Below are positions 53,001 to 64,000 of a DNA stretch of 64,000 bases, in pieces. Numbering within the stretch: position 1 is the first letter of the stretch; every line of letters begins with the position of its first letter. The notes beneath the pieces were generated by a model that was given only the letters and a program-made list of their open reading frames with translations, ran no database searches and had not been told where the DNA came from. The DNA is from Chamaelirium japonicum (lineage: Eukaryota; Streptophyta; Magnoliopsida; Liliales; Melanthiaceae): NCBI GenBank assembly GCA_947650365.1, contig OX393549.1, forward strand, positions 13,193,073-13,257,072. The letters run 5' to 3'. Both the position numbers and the translations under genes were made by a program.

Positions 53001-56000
53001 AATTTACTTAAGGTTGTTGGGTGGTTGTTAAAAAAATATGGAGCGATTTTGGCTCCCTAAATATAAGGAGTCTAGTAGCAATCCCAAAAATAGAAAGGCA
53101 TATTGCAAGTCTCTTAGAAGGTGTTTTAGGGAGGAGTGTTTGATTTATATATAATTTCCTGATGATTTTTGGATGTTTTTGGAAGGCAATGGCATGGCTC
53201 TTAGAGGTATTTTTAGGAGGAATGCTCGATTGTATATAATTCACGTAAGGTTGTCGGGTGGGGGTTTAAAAAAAATATATGGTGATTTTGGCTCCCTTAA
53301 TATAGGGAGTCTAGTAGCAATCCCAAAAATAGAGAGCATATTGCGAGGCTTTTAGAGGATGTTTTATGGAGGAGTTCTCGATTGTATATAATTTATTTAA
53401 GGTTGTCGGGTGTGGGTTCAATAAAAATATTGAGCGGTTTTGGCTCCCTAAATATAGAGAGTCTAATAGCAATCCCAAAAATAGGGAGTATATTGCGAAG
53501 CTATTTAGGGTATTTTTAGGAGAATGCTTGATTGTATATAATTTACATAAGGTTATCGGGTGGGGGTCCAAAAAAAATATGGAGCAGTTTTGGCTCCCTA
53601 AATATAGGGAGTTTAGTAGCAATCCCAAAAATAGAAAGCATATTTGGCCCTTAGAGGGTGTTTTAGGGAGGAGTGCTTGATTGTAAATAATATACTTAAG
53701 TTTGTCAGGTGGGGGTTCAAAAAAAATATGGTGCAATTTTGGATCCCTAAATATAGGTTGTCTAGAAACAATCCAAAAACTAGAGAGGTATGTTGCGAAG
53801 CTCTTAGAGGGTGTTTTAGGGAGGAGTCATTGATTTATATATAATTTACTAATGATTTTAGGATGTTTTGGGAGGCAATGGCGAGGTTCTTCGAGGGTGT
53901 TTTTGGGAGGAATGCTCGATCGTGTATAATTTAGTTAAGGTTATCGGGTGGGGGTTCAAACAAAATATGTAGTGGTTTTGACTTCCTAAATATAAAGAGT
54001 CTAGTAGCAATCACAAAAAATAGAGAGCATATTGCGAGTCTCTTAGAGGGTGTTTTAGGGAGGAGTGCTCGATAGCATATAATTTACTTCAGGTTATTGG
54101 GTAGGAGTTAAAAAAAAATATGGAGTGGTTTTGGCTTCCTAAATATAGAGATTCTAGTAGCAATCCAAAAAATAAAGAGCATATTGCAAGTCTAGTAAAG
54201 AGTATTTTTGGGAGGAATGCTCGATTGTATATAATTTACTTATGGTTGTCGGAACGGGGTTAAAAAAAATATGAAGCGGTTTTGGCTCCCTAAATATAGG
54301 GATTCTAGTAGCAATTCCAAAAATAGAGAGCATATTAGGCTCTCAGATAGTGTTTTAGGGAGGTTTACTCGATTGTATATAATTTACTTAAGGTTGGATG
54401 GGGCTTAAAAAAAAATATAGAGTGGTTTCAGCTCCCTAAATATGGGGAGACTAGTTGTTATCCCAAAAATAGTAAGGCAGATTGTGAGGCTCTTAGAGGG
54501 TGCTTTAGGGGGGAGTGCTTGATTTATATATAATTCACTTATGATTTTAGGGTATTTTTGGGAGACAAAGGCTAGGCTCTTAGAGGGTGTTTTAGGGAGG
54601 AATGCTCGATTGTCTATAATTTACTTAAGGTTATCGGGTGGGGATTCAAACAAAATATGGAGCTATTTTGGCTCCCTAAATATAGGGAGTCTCCATAAAT
54701 ATAGGTTGTCTAGTAGCAATCCTAAAAAATAGAGAGCATATTATGAAGCTCTTAGAGAGTGTTTTAGGGAGGAGTGCTCGATTGTATATAATTTACTTAT
54801 GGTTGTCGGGTGGAGGTTCAAAAAAAATATAGAACGGTTTTGGTTTCTTAAATATATGGAGTCTAGTAGCAATCCCAAAAATAGAGAGCATATTACGAGG
54901 CTATTAGAGGGTGTTTTTGGGAGGAATGCTCAATTATATATAATTTAATTAAGGTTGTTGGGTGGGGGTTCAAAAAAAATATGGATCGGTTTTGGCTCCC
55001 TAAATATAGGGAGTCTAGTAGCAATCCTAAAAATAGAGTGCATATTGTGAGGCCATTAGAGGGTGTTTTTAAGAGAATGCTCGATTGTATGTAATTTACT
55101 TTATGTTTTTGGGTGGGGGTTCAAATGAAATATGGAGCAGTTTTGGCTCCCTAAATAAAGGAAGTTTTGTAGCAATCCCAAAAATAGAGAGCATATTAGG
55201 TTTTTAGAGGGTGTTTTAGGGAGGAGTATTCGATTGTTTAAAATTTACTTAAGGTTATCGGGTGCGGGTTCAAAAAAATATGAAGAGATTTTGGCTCCAT
55301 AAATATAGGAAGTCTAGTAGCAATCTCAAAAATAGAGAGGCATATTGCGAGGCTCTTAGTGGGCTTTTTTGAGAGGCAATGGCGAGGCTCTTAAAGGGTG
55401 TTTTTGGGGGAAATATTTGATTGTTTATAATTTACTTAAGGTTATCGGGTGGGGTTCAAACAAAATATGGAACGGTTTTGGCTCCCTAAATATTTGGACT
55501 CTAGTAGCAATCCCAAAAAATAGAGAGCATATTTCGAGGCTCTTAGAGGGTGTTTTAGGGAGGAGTGCTCAATCGTATATAATTTATTTAAGGTTATCGG
55601 GTGGGGGTTCAAATAAAATATAGAGTGGTTTTGGCTCCTTAAATATTGGGAGTCTAGTAGCAATCCTAAAAATAGAGAGTGGTTTAGGGAGGAGTTCTTG
55701 ATTTATATATAATTAACTTATGATTTTTAGGTGTTTTTTGGGAGACAATGGCGAGCCTTTTAGTGGGTGTTTTTGGAAGGAATGCTCGATTGTATATAAT
55801 TTTCTTAAGGTTGACAGGTGGGGGTTCAAAAATAATATAGAGCAATTTTGGCACCCGAAATATAGAAAGTCTAGTAGCAATCCTTGAAATAGAGAACACA
55901 TTACCAGGCTCTTAGAGGGTGTTTTAGGAAGGAGTGCTTGATTGTATATAATTTACTTAAGGTTGTAGGGTAGGTGTTCAAAAAATATATGGAGCAGTTT

Positions 56001-58029
56001 TGGCTCCCTAAATATAGGGAGTCTAGTAGTAATCCCAAAAATAGAAAGGCATATTGCGAGTCTCTGAGAGGGTGTCTTAGGGAGGAGTGCTTGATTTATA
56101 TATAATTTACTTATTACTTTAGGGTGTTTTTGGGAGGCAATGGCGAGGCTCTTAGAGGGTATTTTTGAGTGTAATGCTCGATTGTATATAAATTACTTAA
56201 GGTTATCGGGTGTGGCTTCAAAACAAATATGGAGCTATTTTGGCTCCCTAAATATAGGGAGTCTAGTAGTAATCCCAAAAATAAAGAGCATATTGCGAGT
56301 CTCTTTGAGGGTGTTTTAAGAAGGACAGCTCGATTGCATATAATTAACTTAAGGTTATCGGGTGGGGGTTTAAAAAAAATATGAGGCGGTTTTGGCTCCC
56401 TAAATATAGGGAGTGCACTAGTAATCCCAAAAATAGAAAGCATATTACGAGGCTCTTAGAGGATGTTTTAGAAAGGAGTGCACGACTACATATAATTTAC
56501 TTAAGGTTGTCGGGTGGGGGTTCAAAAAAAATATAGAGCAGTTTTGGCTCCCTGAATATAGGGAGTCTAGTGGCAACCCCAAAAAATATAGAGCATATTG
56601 CGAGGCTATTAGAGGATGTTTTTAGGAGTAATGCTCGATTGTAAATAATTTACATAAGGTTATCAGGTGGGGGTTCAAAAAAAATATGAAGTAGTCTTGG
56701 CTCCCTAAATATAGGGAGTCTAGTAGCAATCCCAAAATTAGAGAGCATATTAGGCTCTTAAAGTTCTCGATTATATATAATTTACTTAAGGTTGTCGGGT
56801 GGGGGGTTCAAAAAAAATATGGTGCTATTTTGGCTCCCTAAATATAGGAAGTCAAGTAGCAATCCTAAAAATAGAGAGGCATGTTGCGAGGTTCTTAGAG
56901 GGTATTTTAGGAAGGAGTGCTTGATTTATATATAATTTACTTATGATTTTAGGGTATTTTTGGGTGGCAATCGCGAGGCTCTTAGCGGGTATTTTTGGGA
57001 GGAATACTCGATTGTGTATAACTTAGTTAAGTTTGTCTGGTGGGGGTTCAAAAAAAATATAGTATTATTTTGGCCCCCTAAATATAGGGAGTCTAATAGT
57101 AATCCTAAAAAATAGGGAGCATACTGCGAGATCTTAGAGGATGTTTTAGGAAGAAGTGCTCGATAGCATATAATTTACTTAAGGTTGTCGAGTGGGGGTT
57201 CAAAAAAAATATGGAGCTATTTTGGTTCCTTAAATATAGGGAGTATAGTAGTAATCCCAAAAATGGAGAGCATATTGCGAGGGTATTAGAGGGTGTTTTT
57301 TAGAGGAATGCTCGATTGTATATAATTTACTTAAGGTTGTCAGGTGGGGGTTCAATAAAAATATGAAGCAGTTTTGGCTTCCTAAATATAGGGAGTCTAA
57401 TAGCAATTCCAAAAATAAAGAGTATATTAGGCTCTTAGAGCGTGTTTTGGGGAGGAGTGCTCAATTGTATATAATTTACTTAAGGTTGTCGAGTGGGGCT
57501 TCAAAAAATATATAGAGTGATTTTGGCTCTCTAAACAAAGGGAGTCTAGTAGTAATCGCAAAAATAGTGAGCATATTACGAGGCTCTTAGAGAGTGTTTT
57601 AGAAAGGAGTGCTCGATTGTATATAATTCACTTATGATTTTAGGATGTATTTGGGAGGCAAAGGCGAGGCTCTTAGAGGGTGTTTTATAGAGCAATACTT
57701 GATTGTGTATAATTTACTTAAGGTTATCGAGTGGGGGTTCAAACAAAATATGGAGCTGTTTTGGCTCCCTAAATATAGGGAGTCTAGTAGCAATCCCAAA
57801 AAATTAAGAGCATATTGCGAGGCTCTTAGAGAGTGCTTTAGAAAGGAGTGCTTTTAGAGGGTGTTTTTGGGACGAATGCTCAATTATATATAATTTATTA
57901 AAAGTTATCGGGTGGGGGTTGAAAAAAAATATAGAGCGATTTTGACTCCCTAAATATATGAAGTCTAGTAGCAATCCCAAAAATAGAAACCATATTACGA
58001 GGCTATTAGAAAGTTTTTAGGAAGGAGTG

Positions 58030-58190
58030 CTCGATTATATATAATTTAGTTATGATTATTGGCTAGAAGCCTTGAGAAATTGGGATCTATTTTTGCTCCC
58101 CAAATATAGGGAGTTTAGTAGCGATCCCAAAAATAAGGAAGCAATGGTGGGCTCATATAAGGTATTTTTAGGAGGAATACTCGATTGTAT
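58030..58190 (-). repeat. Form A-like marker monomer 9
   Basis: GAAGCCTTGAGAAATTGGG, CTCCCCAAATATAGGG, GTAGCGATCCC, ATAAGGAAGCAATGG and GGCTCATATAAGG. Confidence 0.8.
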
Positions 58191-61100
58191 ATAATTTACT
58201 TAAGGTTGACGGGTGGGGGTTCAAAAAAAATATGGGACGGTTTTGGCTCCCTAAATATAGGGAGTCTAGTAGAAATCCCAAAAATAGAGAGCATATTGCG
58301 AAGCTCTTAGAGGGTGTTTTATGGAGGAGTGCTCGATTGTATATAATTTTACTTAAGGTTATCGGGTTGGCGTTCAAAAAAAATATGAAGCAGTTTTGGT
58401 TACCTAAATATAGGGAGTCTAATAGCAATCCTAAAAATTGAAAGGCATACTGTGAGGCTCTTAGAGGGTGTTTTAGGTAGGTGTGCTTGATTTATATATA
58501 ATTTACTTATGATTTTAGGGTATTCTTAGGAGGCAATAACGAGGCTGTTAGAGGGTTTTTTTTAGGAGGAATGCTCGATTGTTTATAATTTACTAAAGGT
58601 TGTCAGGTGGGGGTTTAAAAAAAATATGGAGCAATTTTGGCTCCATAAATATAGGGAATCTAATAGCAATCCCAAAAATAAAGAGCATATTGCGAGGCTC
58701 TTAGAGGGTATTTTAGGGAGGAGTGCTCAATTGTATATAATTTACTTCGGTTATCGGGTGGGGGTTCAAAAAAAATATGGATCGGTTTTGCCTCCCTAAA
58801 TATAGAAAGTCTAGTAGCATTCCCAAAAGTAGAGAGCATATTGCTAGGCTATTAGATGGTGTTTTTGGGAGGACTGCTCGATTATAGATAATTTACTTAA
58901 GGTTGTCGGGTGGGGATTCAAAAAAAATTGTAGAGCAATTTTGGCTCCCTAAATATAGGGAGTCTAGTAGCAATTCTAAAAATAGAGAGGCATATTGTGA
59001 GGCCCTTATAGGGTATTTTAGGGTGGAGTACTTTATTTATATATAATTTTCTTATAATTTTTGGGTGTTTTTGAGAGGCAATGGTGAGGCTTTCAGAGGG
59101 TGTTTTTGGGAGGAATGCTCGATTGTATATAATTTACTTAAGGTTAAAGGGTAGGGGTTTAAAAAAAATATGAAACGGTTTTGGTTCCATAAATATAGGG
59201 AGTCTAGTAGCAATCCCAAAAATAAAGAGCATATTACGAGGCTTTTAGATGGTGTTTTAGGGAGAAGTGCTCTATTGTATATAATTTACTTAAGGTTATC
59301 GGGTGGGATTTCAAAAAAATATGAAATTGTTTTGGCTTCCTAAATATAGGAAGTCTAGTTGCAATCCCTAAAATAGAAAGGCATATTGCGAGGCTCTTAT
59401 AGTGTATTTTAGGAAGGAGTGCTTGATTTATATATAATTTACTTATAATTTTAGAATATTTTTGGGAGGTAATGGTGATGCTCTTAGAGGGTATTTTTGG
59501 GATGAATGCTCGATTGTATATAATTTACTTAAGGTTGTCGGGTGCGGGTTCAAAAAAAATATGGAGCAGTTTTGCCTCACTAAATATAGGGAGTCTAGTA
59601 AAAAATCGAAAAATAGAGAGCATATTACCAGGCTCTTAGAGGGTGTTTTAGGAAGGTTTGCTCTATTGTATATAATTTACTTAAGGTTGTCGGGTGGGCG
59701 TTCAAAAAACATATAGAGCGGTTTTGGCTTCCTAAATATAAAGAGTCTTGTATCAATCCCAAAAATAGAACGACATATTGCGAGTCTCTTAGATTGTGTT
59801 TTTAGGAGAAGTGCTTGATTTATATATAATTTATTTTTGATTTTATTGTATTTTTGGAAGGCAATGGCGAGGCTCTTAGAGGGTATTTTTGGGATGAATG
59901 ATCGATTATATATAATTTAATTAAGATTGTCGAGTGGGGGTTCAAAAAAAATAAAGAGCAGTTTTGGCTCCATAAATATAGGGAGTCTAGTAGCAATCCC
60001 AAAAATAGAGAACATATTGCGAGTCTCATAGAGGGTGTTTTAAGGAGGAGTATTCAATTGTATATAATTCACTTAAGGTTATCGGGTGGGGGTTCAAAAA
60101 AAAATGGGGCGATTTTGGCTCCCTTAATATATAGAGTCTAGTAGTAATCCTAAAAATAAAGAGCATATTGCGAGGCTCTTAGATGGTATTTTAGAGAGAA
60201 GTGCTTGATTTTATATAATTTACTTAAAGTTGTCGGGTGGAGGTTCAAAAATAATATGGAGCAGTTTTGGCTCCCTAAATATAGGGAGTCTAGTAGCAAT
60301 CCCAAAAATAGAGAACATATTGCAAGGCTATTAAAGGGTGTTTTTAGGAGAAATATTCAATTGTATATAATTTACTTAAGGTTGTTGGGTGGGAGTTTAA
60401 AAAAATATAGAGCAGTTTTGGCTCCCTAACTATAGGGAGTCTAGTAGCAATCCCAAAGATAGATGGCATATTAGGCTTTTAGAGGGTGTTTTAGGGAGGA
60501 GTGTTCAATTATATATAATTTACTTAAGGTTGTCAGGTGGGGGTTCAAAAAAAATATGGAGCAGTTTTGGCTCCCTAAATATAGGGAGTATAGTTGCAAT
60601 CCCAAAAGCAGAGAGGCATATTGCAAGGCTCTTAAAGGGTGTTTTAGGGAGGAGTGCTTGACTAATATATAATTTACTTATGATTTTAGGGTGTTTTTGG
60701 GAGGCAATGGCGAGGCTCTTGGATGGTGTTTTTGGGAGGAATGCTCGATTATGTATAATTTACTTAAAGTTCTCAGGTGGGGGTTCAAACTAAATATAGA
60801 GTAGTTTTGGCTTTCCAAATATAGGGAGTCTAGTAGCAATCCTAATAAATAGAGAGCATATTATGTGGCTCTTAGAGAGTGTTTTAGGGAGGAGTTCTCA
60901 ATTGTATATAATTTCCTTGAGGTTGTTAGGTGGGGGTTAAAAAAAAATATACAGCAGTTTTGGCTCCATAAATATAGGGAGTGTAGTAGCAATCCTAAAA
61001 ATAGAGAGCATATAGCGAGGCTCTTAGAGGGTGTTTTAGGTAGGAGTGCTCAATTATATATAATTCACTTAAGGTTATCCGGTGGGGGTTTAAAAAAAAT

Positions 61101-61439
61101 ATAGAGCGGTTTTGGTTCCCTAAATATAGCGATTCTAGTAGCAATCTCAAAAATACCGAGCATATTACGAGACTTTAAGAAGGTACTTTAGGAAGGAGTG
61201 CCTCATTTATATATAATTTACTTATGATTTTAGGGTGTTTTTAGGAGGTAATAGTGAGACCCTTAGAGGGTATTCTTGGGAGGTCTGCTCGATTATATAT
61301 AATTTTCTAAAGATTGTCGGGTGGGGGTTAAAAAAAATATAGTACAGTTTTGTCTCCCTAAATATATAAAGTTTAGTAGTAATCCCAAAAATAGAGAGTA
61401 TACTGCAAGGCTCTTAGAAAGTATTTTAGGAAGGAGTGC

Positions 61440-61600
61440 TCAATTATATATAATTTAGTTATGATTATCGGGTGGGAGCCTTGAGAAATTAGGAGAGATT
61501 TTGGCTCCCCAAATATAGGAAGTTTAGTAGCGATCCCAAAAATAAGGAGGCAATGGTGAGGCTCAAATAAGGTATTTTTGGGAAGAATGCTCGATTGTAT
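61440..61600 (-). repeat. Form A-like marker monomer 10
   Basis: GGAGCCTTGAGAAATTAGG, CTCCCCAAATATAGG, GTAGCGATCCC, ATAAGGAGGCAATGG and GGCTCAAATAAGG. It is followed by the TTGACGGGTGGGGG monomer, as most of the others are. Confidence 0.8.
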
Positions 61601-64000
61601 ATAATTTACTTAAGGTTGACGGGTGGGGGTTCAAAAAAAATATAGAATGATTTTTGCTCCCTAAATATAGGGAGTCTAGTAGCAATCCCAAAAATAAAGG
61701 GCATATTGCGAGGCTCTTAGAGGGTATTTTTAGGAGGAGTGCTCGATTGTATATAATTTATTTAAGGTTGTCTGGTAGGTGTTCAAAAAAAATATAGAGC
61801 AGTTTTGGCTACCTAATTATAGGGAGTCTAGTAGTAATCCCAAAAATAGAAAGGCATTTTGCAAGGCTCTTAGAGGGTGTTTTAGGGAGGAGTGCTTGAT
61901 TTATATATAATTTACATATAATTTTAGGGTGTTTTTGGGAGGCAATGGCGAGGCTCTTAGAGGATGTTTTTGGGAGAATTACCCAATTGTATATAATTTA
62001 CTTAAGGTTGTCGGGTGGGGGTTCAAAAAAAATATATAGTGGTTTTGGCTCCATAAATATATAGTCTACAAGCTATCCTAAAAATAGAGAGCATATTGTT
62101 AGGCTCATAGAGGGTATTTTAGGATGGAGTGCTCGATTGTATATAATTCACATAGGGTTATCCGGTGGGGGTTCAAAAAAAATATTGAGCGATTTTGGCT
62201 CCCTAAATAAAGAAAGTCTAGTAGCAATCCCAAAAATAGAGAGCATATTGTGAGGCTCTTAGCGGGTATATTAGGGAGGAGTGCTCGATTGTATATAATT
62301 TACTTAAGGTTATCGGGTGGCGGTTCAAAAAAAATATAGAGTGGTTTTGCCTTTCTAAATATAGGGAATCTAGTAGTAATCCCAAAAATAGAGAGCATAT
62401 TGCAAGGCTATTAGATGGTGTTTTTGGGTGGAACGCTCGATTTTATATAATTTACTTAAGGTTGTCGGGTGGGGATTCAAAAAAAATATGGAGCTATTTT
62501 GGATCCCTAAATATAGGGAGTCTAGTAGCAATCCCAACAATATAGAGCATATTGCGAGGCTCTTAGAGGGTGTTTTGGGGAGAAGTGCTCGATTGTATAT
62601 AATTTACTTAAGGTTGTCGAGTGGGGGATAAAAAAAAATATCGAGCAATTTTTGCTCCCTAAATATAGGGAGTCTAGTAGCAATCCGAAAAATAGAGAGG
62701 CATATTGTGAGGCTCTCAGAAAGTGTTTTAGGGAGGAGTGCTTGATTTATATATAATTTACTTATGATTTTAGGATGTTTTTGGAAGGCAATGATGAGGC
62801 TCTTAGAGAGTGTTTTTGGGATGAATGCTCGATTGTGTATAATTTACTTAAAGTTGTCAAGTAGGGGTTCAAACAAAATATGGAGTGGTTTTAGCTCCCA
62901 AAATATAGGGAGTCTGGTAGTAATCCTAAAAAATAGAGAGTATATTGCGAGGATCTTAGATGGTGTTTTAGGAAGGAGTGCTCAAATATATATAATTTAC
63001 TTATGGTTGTCGGGTGGGGGTTCAAAAAAAATATAGTGCAGTTTTGGCTCCTTAAATTTAGAGAATCTTGTAACAATCCTAAGAATAGAGAGACATATTG
63101 CGAGGCTCTTAAAGGGTATTTTAGAGAGGAATGCTTGATTTATATATAATTTACTTATTATTTTCGGGTATTTTTGGGTGGCATTGGGGAGGCTCTTAGA
63201 GGGTGTTTTTGGAAGGAATGCTCGATTTTATATAATTTACTTAAGGTTGATGGGTGGGGGTTTAAAAAAAATATAAAGCAGTTTTGGCTCCTTAAATATA
63301 AGGAGTCTAGTAGCAATCCCAAAAATAGAAAGCATATTACCAAGCTCTTAGAGGGTGTTTTAGAAAGAAATGCTCTATTGTATATAATTTACTTAAGGTT
63401 GTCGGGTGGGCGTTCAAAAAAAATATAGAGCGATTTTGGCTCCCTAAATATAGGGAGTCTAGAAGCAATCCCAAAAATAGAAAGGCATATTGTGAGTCTC
63501 TTAGAGGGTGTTTTAGGGAGGAGTGCTTGAGTTATATAGAATTTACTTATGACTTTAGGGTGTTTTAGTGATGAAATGGAAAGGCTCTTAAAGGGTGTTT
63601 TTAGGAGGAATGCTCGATTGTACATAATTTACTTAAGGTTATCGGGTGTGGGTTGAAAAAAAATATGGAGCGGTTTTGGCACCATAAATTTAGGGAGTCT
63701 AGCAGCAATCCCAGAAATAGAGAGCATATTGCGAGTCTTTATAGGGTGTTTTAAGGAGGAGTGCTCGATGATATATAATTCACTTAAGTTTGTCGGGTGG
63801 GGTTCAAAAAATATATGGGCGGTTTTGGCTTCTTTAATTTAGGGAGTCTAGTTGAAATCACAAAAATAGAGAGCAAATTGCGAGACTTTTAGAGGGTATT
63901 TTAGAAAGGAGTACTCGATTGTATATAATTTACTTAAGGTTGTCGGGTGGGCATTCCAAAAAAATAAGGAGCGATTTTGGCTATCGAAATATAGGGAGTC

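Larger units (their letters stand above)
23320..63620 (-). repeat. Truncated 87-bp satellite units spaced through form B
   Basis: The unit reads TTTATATATAATTTACTTAT, GATTTTAGGGTGTTTTTGGG, AGGCAATGGCGAGGCTCTTA, then GAGGGTGTTTTTGGGAGGAA and TGCTCGA. It lacks the segment from GTCGGG to the AATCCC box. Positions (within about 15 bases): 23349, 23737, 24582, 25275, 25664, 26505, 27207, 27595, 27986, 28830, 29222, 29610, 30455, 31148, 31542, 32238, 33224, 33617, 34005, 34849, 35246, 35960, 36388, 37088, 37946, 38339, 38727, 39479, 39872, 40567, 41817, 42208, 42604, 43425, 43966, 44661, 45500, 45898, 46517, 47814, 48211, 48447, 49308, 49687, 50382, 51077, 51470, 52006, 52376, 52768, 53158, 53850, 54538, 55715, 56110, 56940, 57628, 58505, 59050, 59445, 59830, 60680, 61218, 61915, 62757, 63148, 63550. 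Confidence 0.85.
22574..64000 (-). repeat. Satellite array, form B, monomers of about 152 bp, inverted
   Basis: The same family as form A on the opposite strand. As written, landmarks are TGTATATAATTTACTTAAGG, TTGTCGGGTGGGGGTTC, an A-run then ATATGGAGCGGTTTTGG, CTCCCTAAATATAGGGAG, TCTAGTAGCAATCCC, AAAAATAGAGAGCATATTGC, GAGGCTCTTAGAGGGTG and TTTTAGGGAGGAGTGCTCGA. Form B differs from form A by the TTCAAAAAAAATATGGAGCG segment (A has the complement of GTCCTGAGAAAATAGGG) and by AGAGCATATTG. I estimate about 235 full monomers plus about 65 truncated ones. The array continues past the window end. Confidence 0.95.

Noticed and set aside
3967-64000. Many 60-150 codon open frames in the satellite as a possible gene family
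   Set aside because: They are frame-shifted translations of the same tandem monomer, recur every monomer, lack consistent starts and appear on both strands.
22574-64000. CRISPR-like array (regular repeats with variable parts)
   Set aside because: Monomers are continuous, similar along their whole length, have no unique spacers, and the context is eukaryotic.
22574-64000. CCCTAAA motif as evidence for interstitial telomere repeats
   Set aside because: Only one 7-base unit per monomer, never in tandem, and explained by the hairpin dyad.
3967-64000. CENP-B box or ribosomal DNA spacer
   Set aside because: No TTCG...GGAA..CGGGA-type box is seen in the monomers, and no rRNA gene sequence or its promoter motifs are present.

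Overview
The window looks like nuclear DNA of a flowering plant, from a gene-poor, repeat-dominated (pericentromeric or centromeric type) region. The evidence is an AT-rich satellite filling about 60 of 64 kb, a degraded Copia-type LTR with its polypurine tract, a Helitron-like insertion, foldback elements and long AT/GA microsatellites. I found no convincing intact protein-coding gene, tRNA, rRNA, CRISPR array or telomeric tract. The species cannot be fixed from the sequence alone.

Layout. (1) 1-1553: a cluster of foldback (palindromic) elements. Three of them share a GATCATCCTCAC...GTCAAAT core. They are separated by long AT and GA/CT microsatellites, and a very GC-rich palindrome lies between two AT tracts. 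(2) 1554-3966: the 3' end of a Copia-type LTR retrotransposon on the minus strand, consisting of an LTR of about 2.26 kb, the polypurine tract and about 140 bp of decayed pol 3' end, cut off where the satellite begins. (3) 3967-22573: about 117 head-to-tail monomers of a satellite of about 154 bp (form A). The first 5.85 kb (3978-9827) is repeated at 16332-22573, so this block carries a super-duplication with a period of about 12.35 kb. The second copy has a precise 566-bp Helitron-like insertion at 21358-21923, and the first copy preserves the empty site. (4) At 22572-22576 the array switches orientation. (5) 22574-64000: the same satellite family in inverted orientation and a different subfamily (form B, about 152 bp). 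It is organised into higher-order repeats by about 65 copies of a truncated unit of about 87 bp and by ten diagnostic monomers that resemble form A.

No genes work together here; the interest is architectural. Full monomers, truncated monomers and marker monomers occur in constrained order, with an inversion breakpoint between two differently organised array halves, large-scale array duplication, a transposon that dates one copy against the other, and a conserved hairpin-forming dyad in every monomer. Nucleosome-scale monomer length, higher-order structure and dyad symmetry all fit a centromere-type satellite, but nothing in the sequence proves centromere function.
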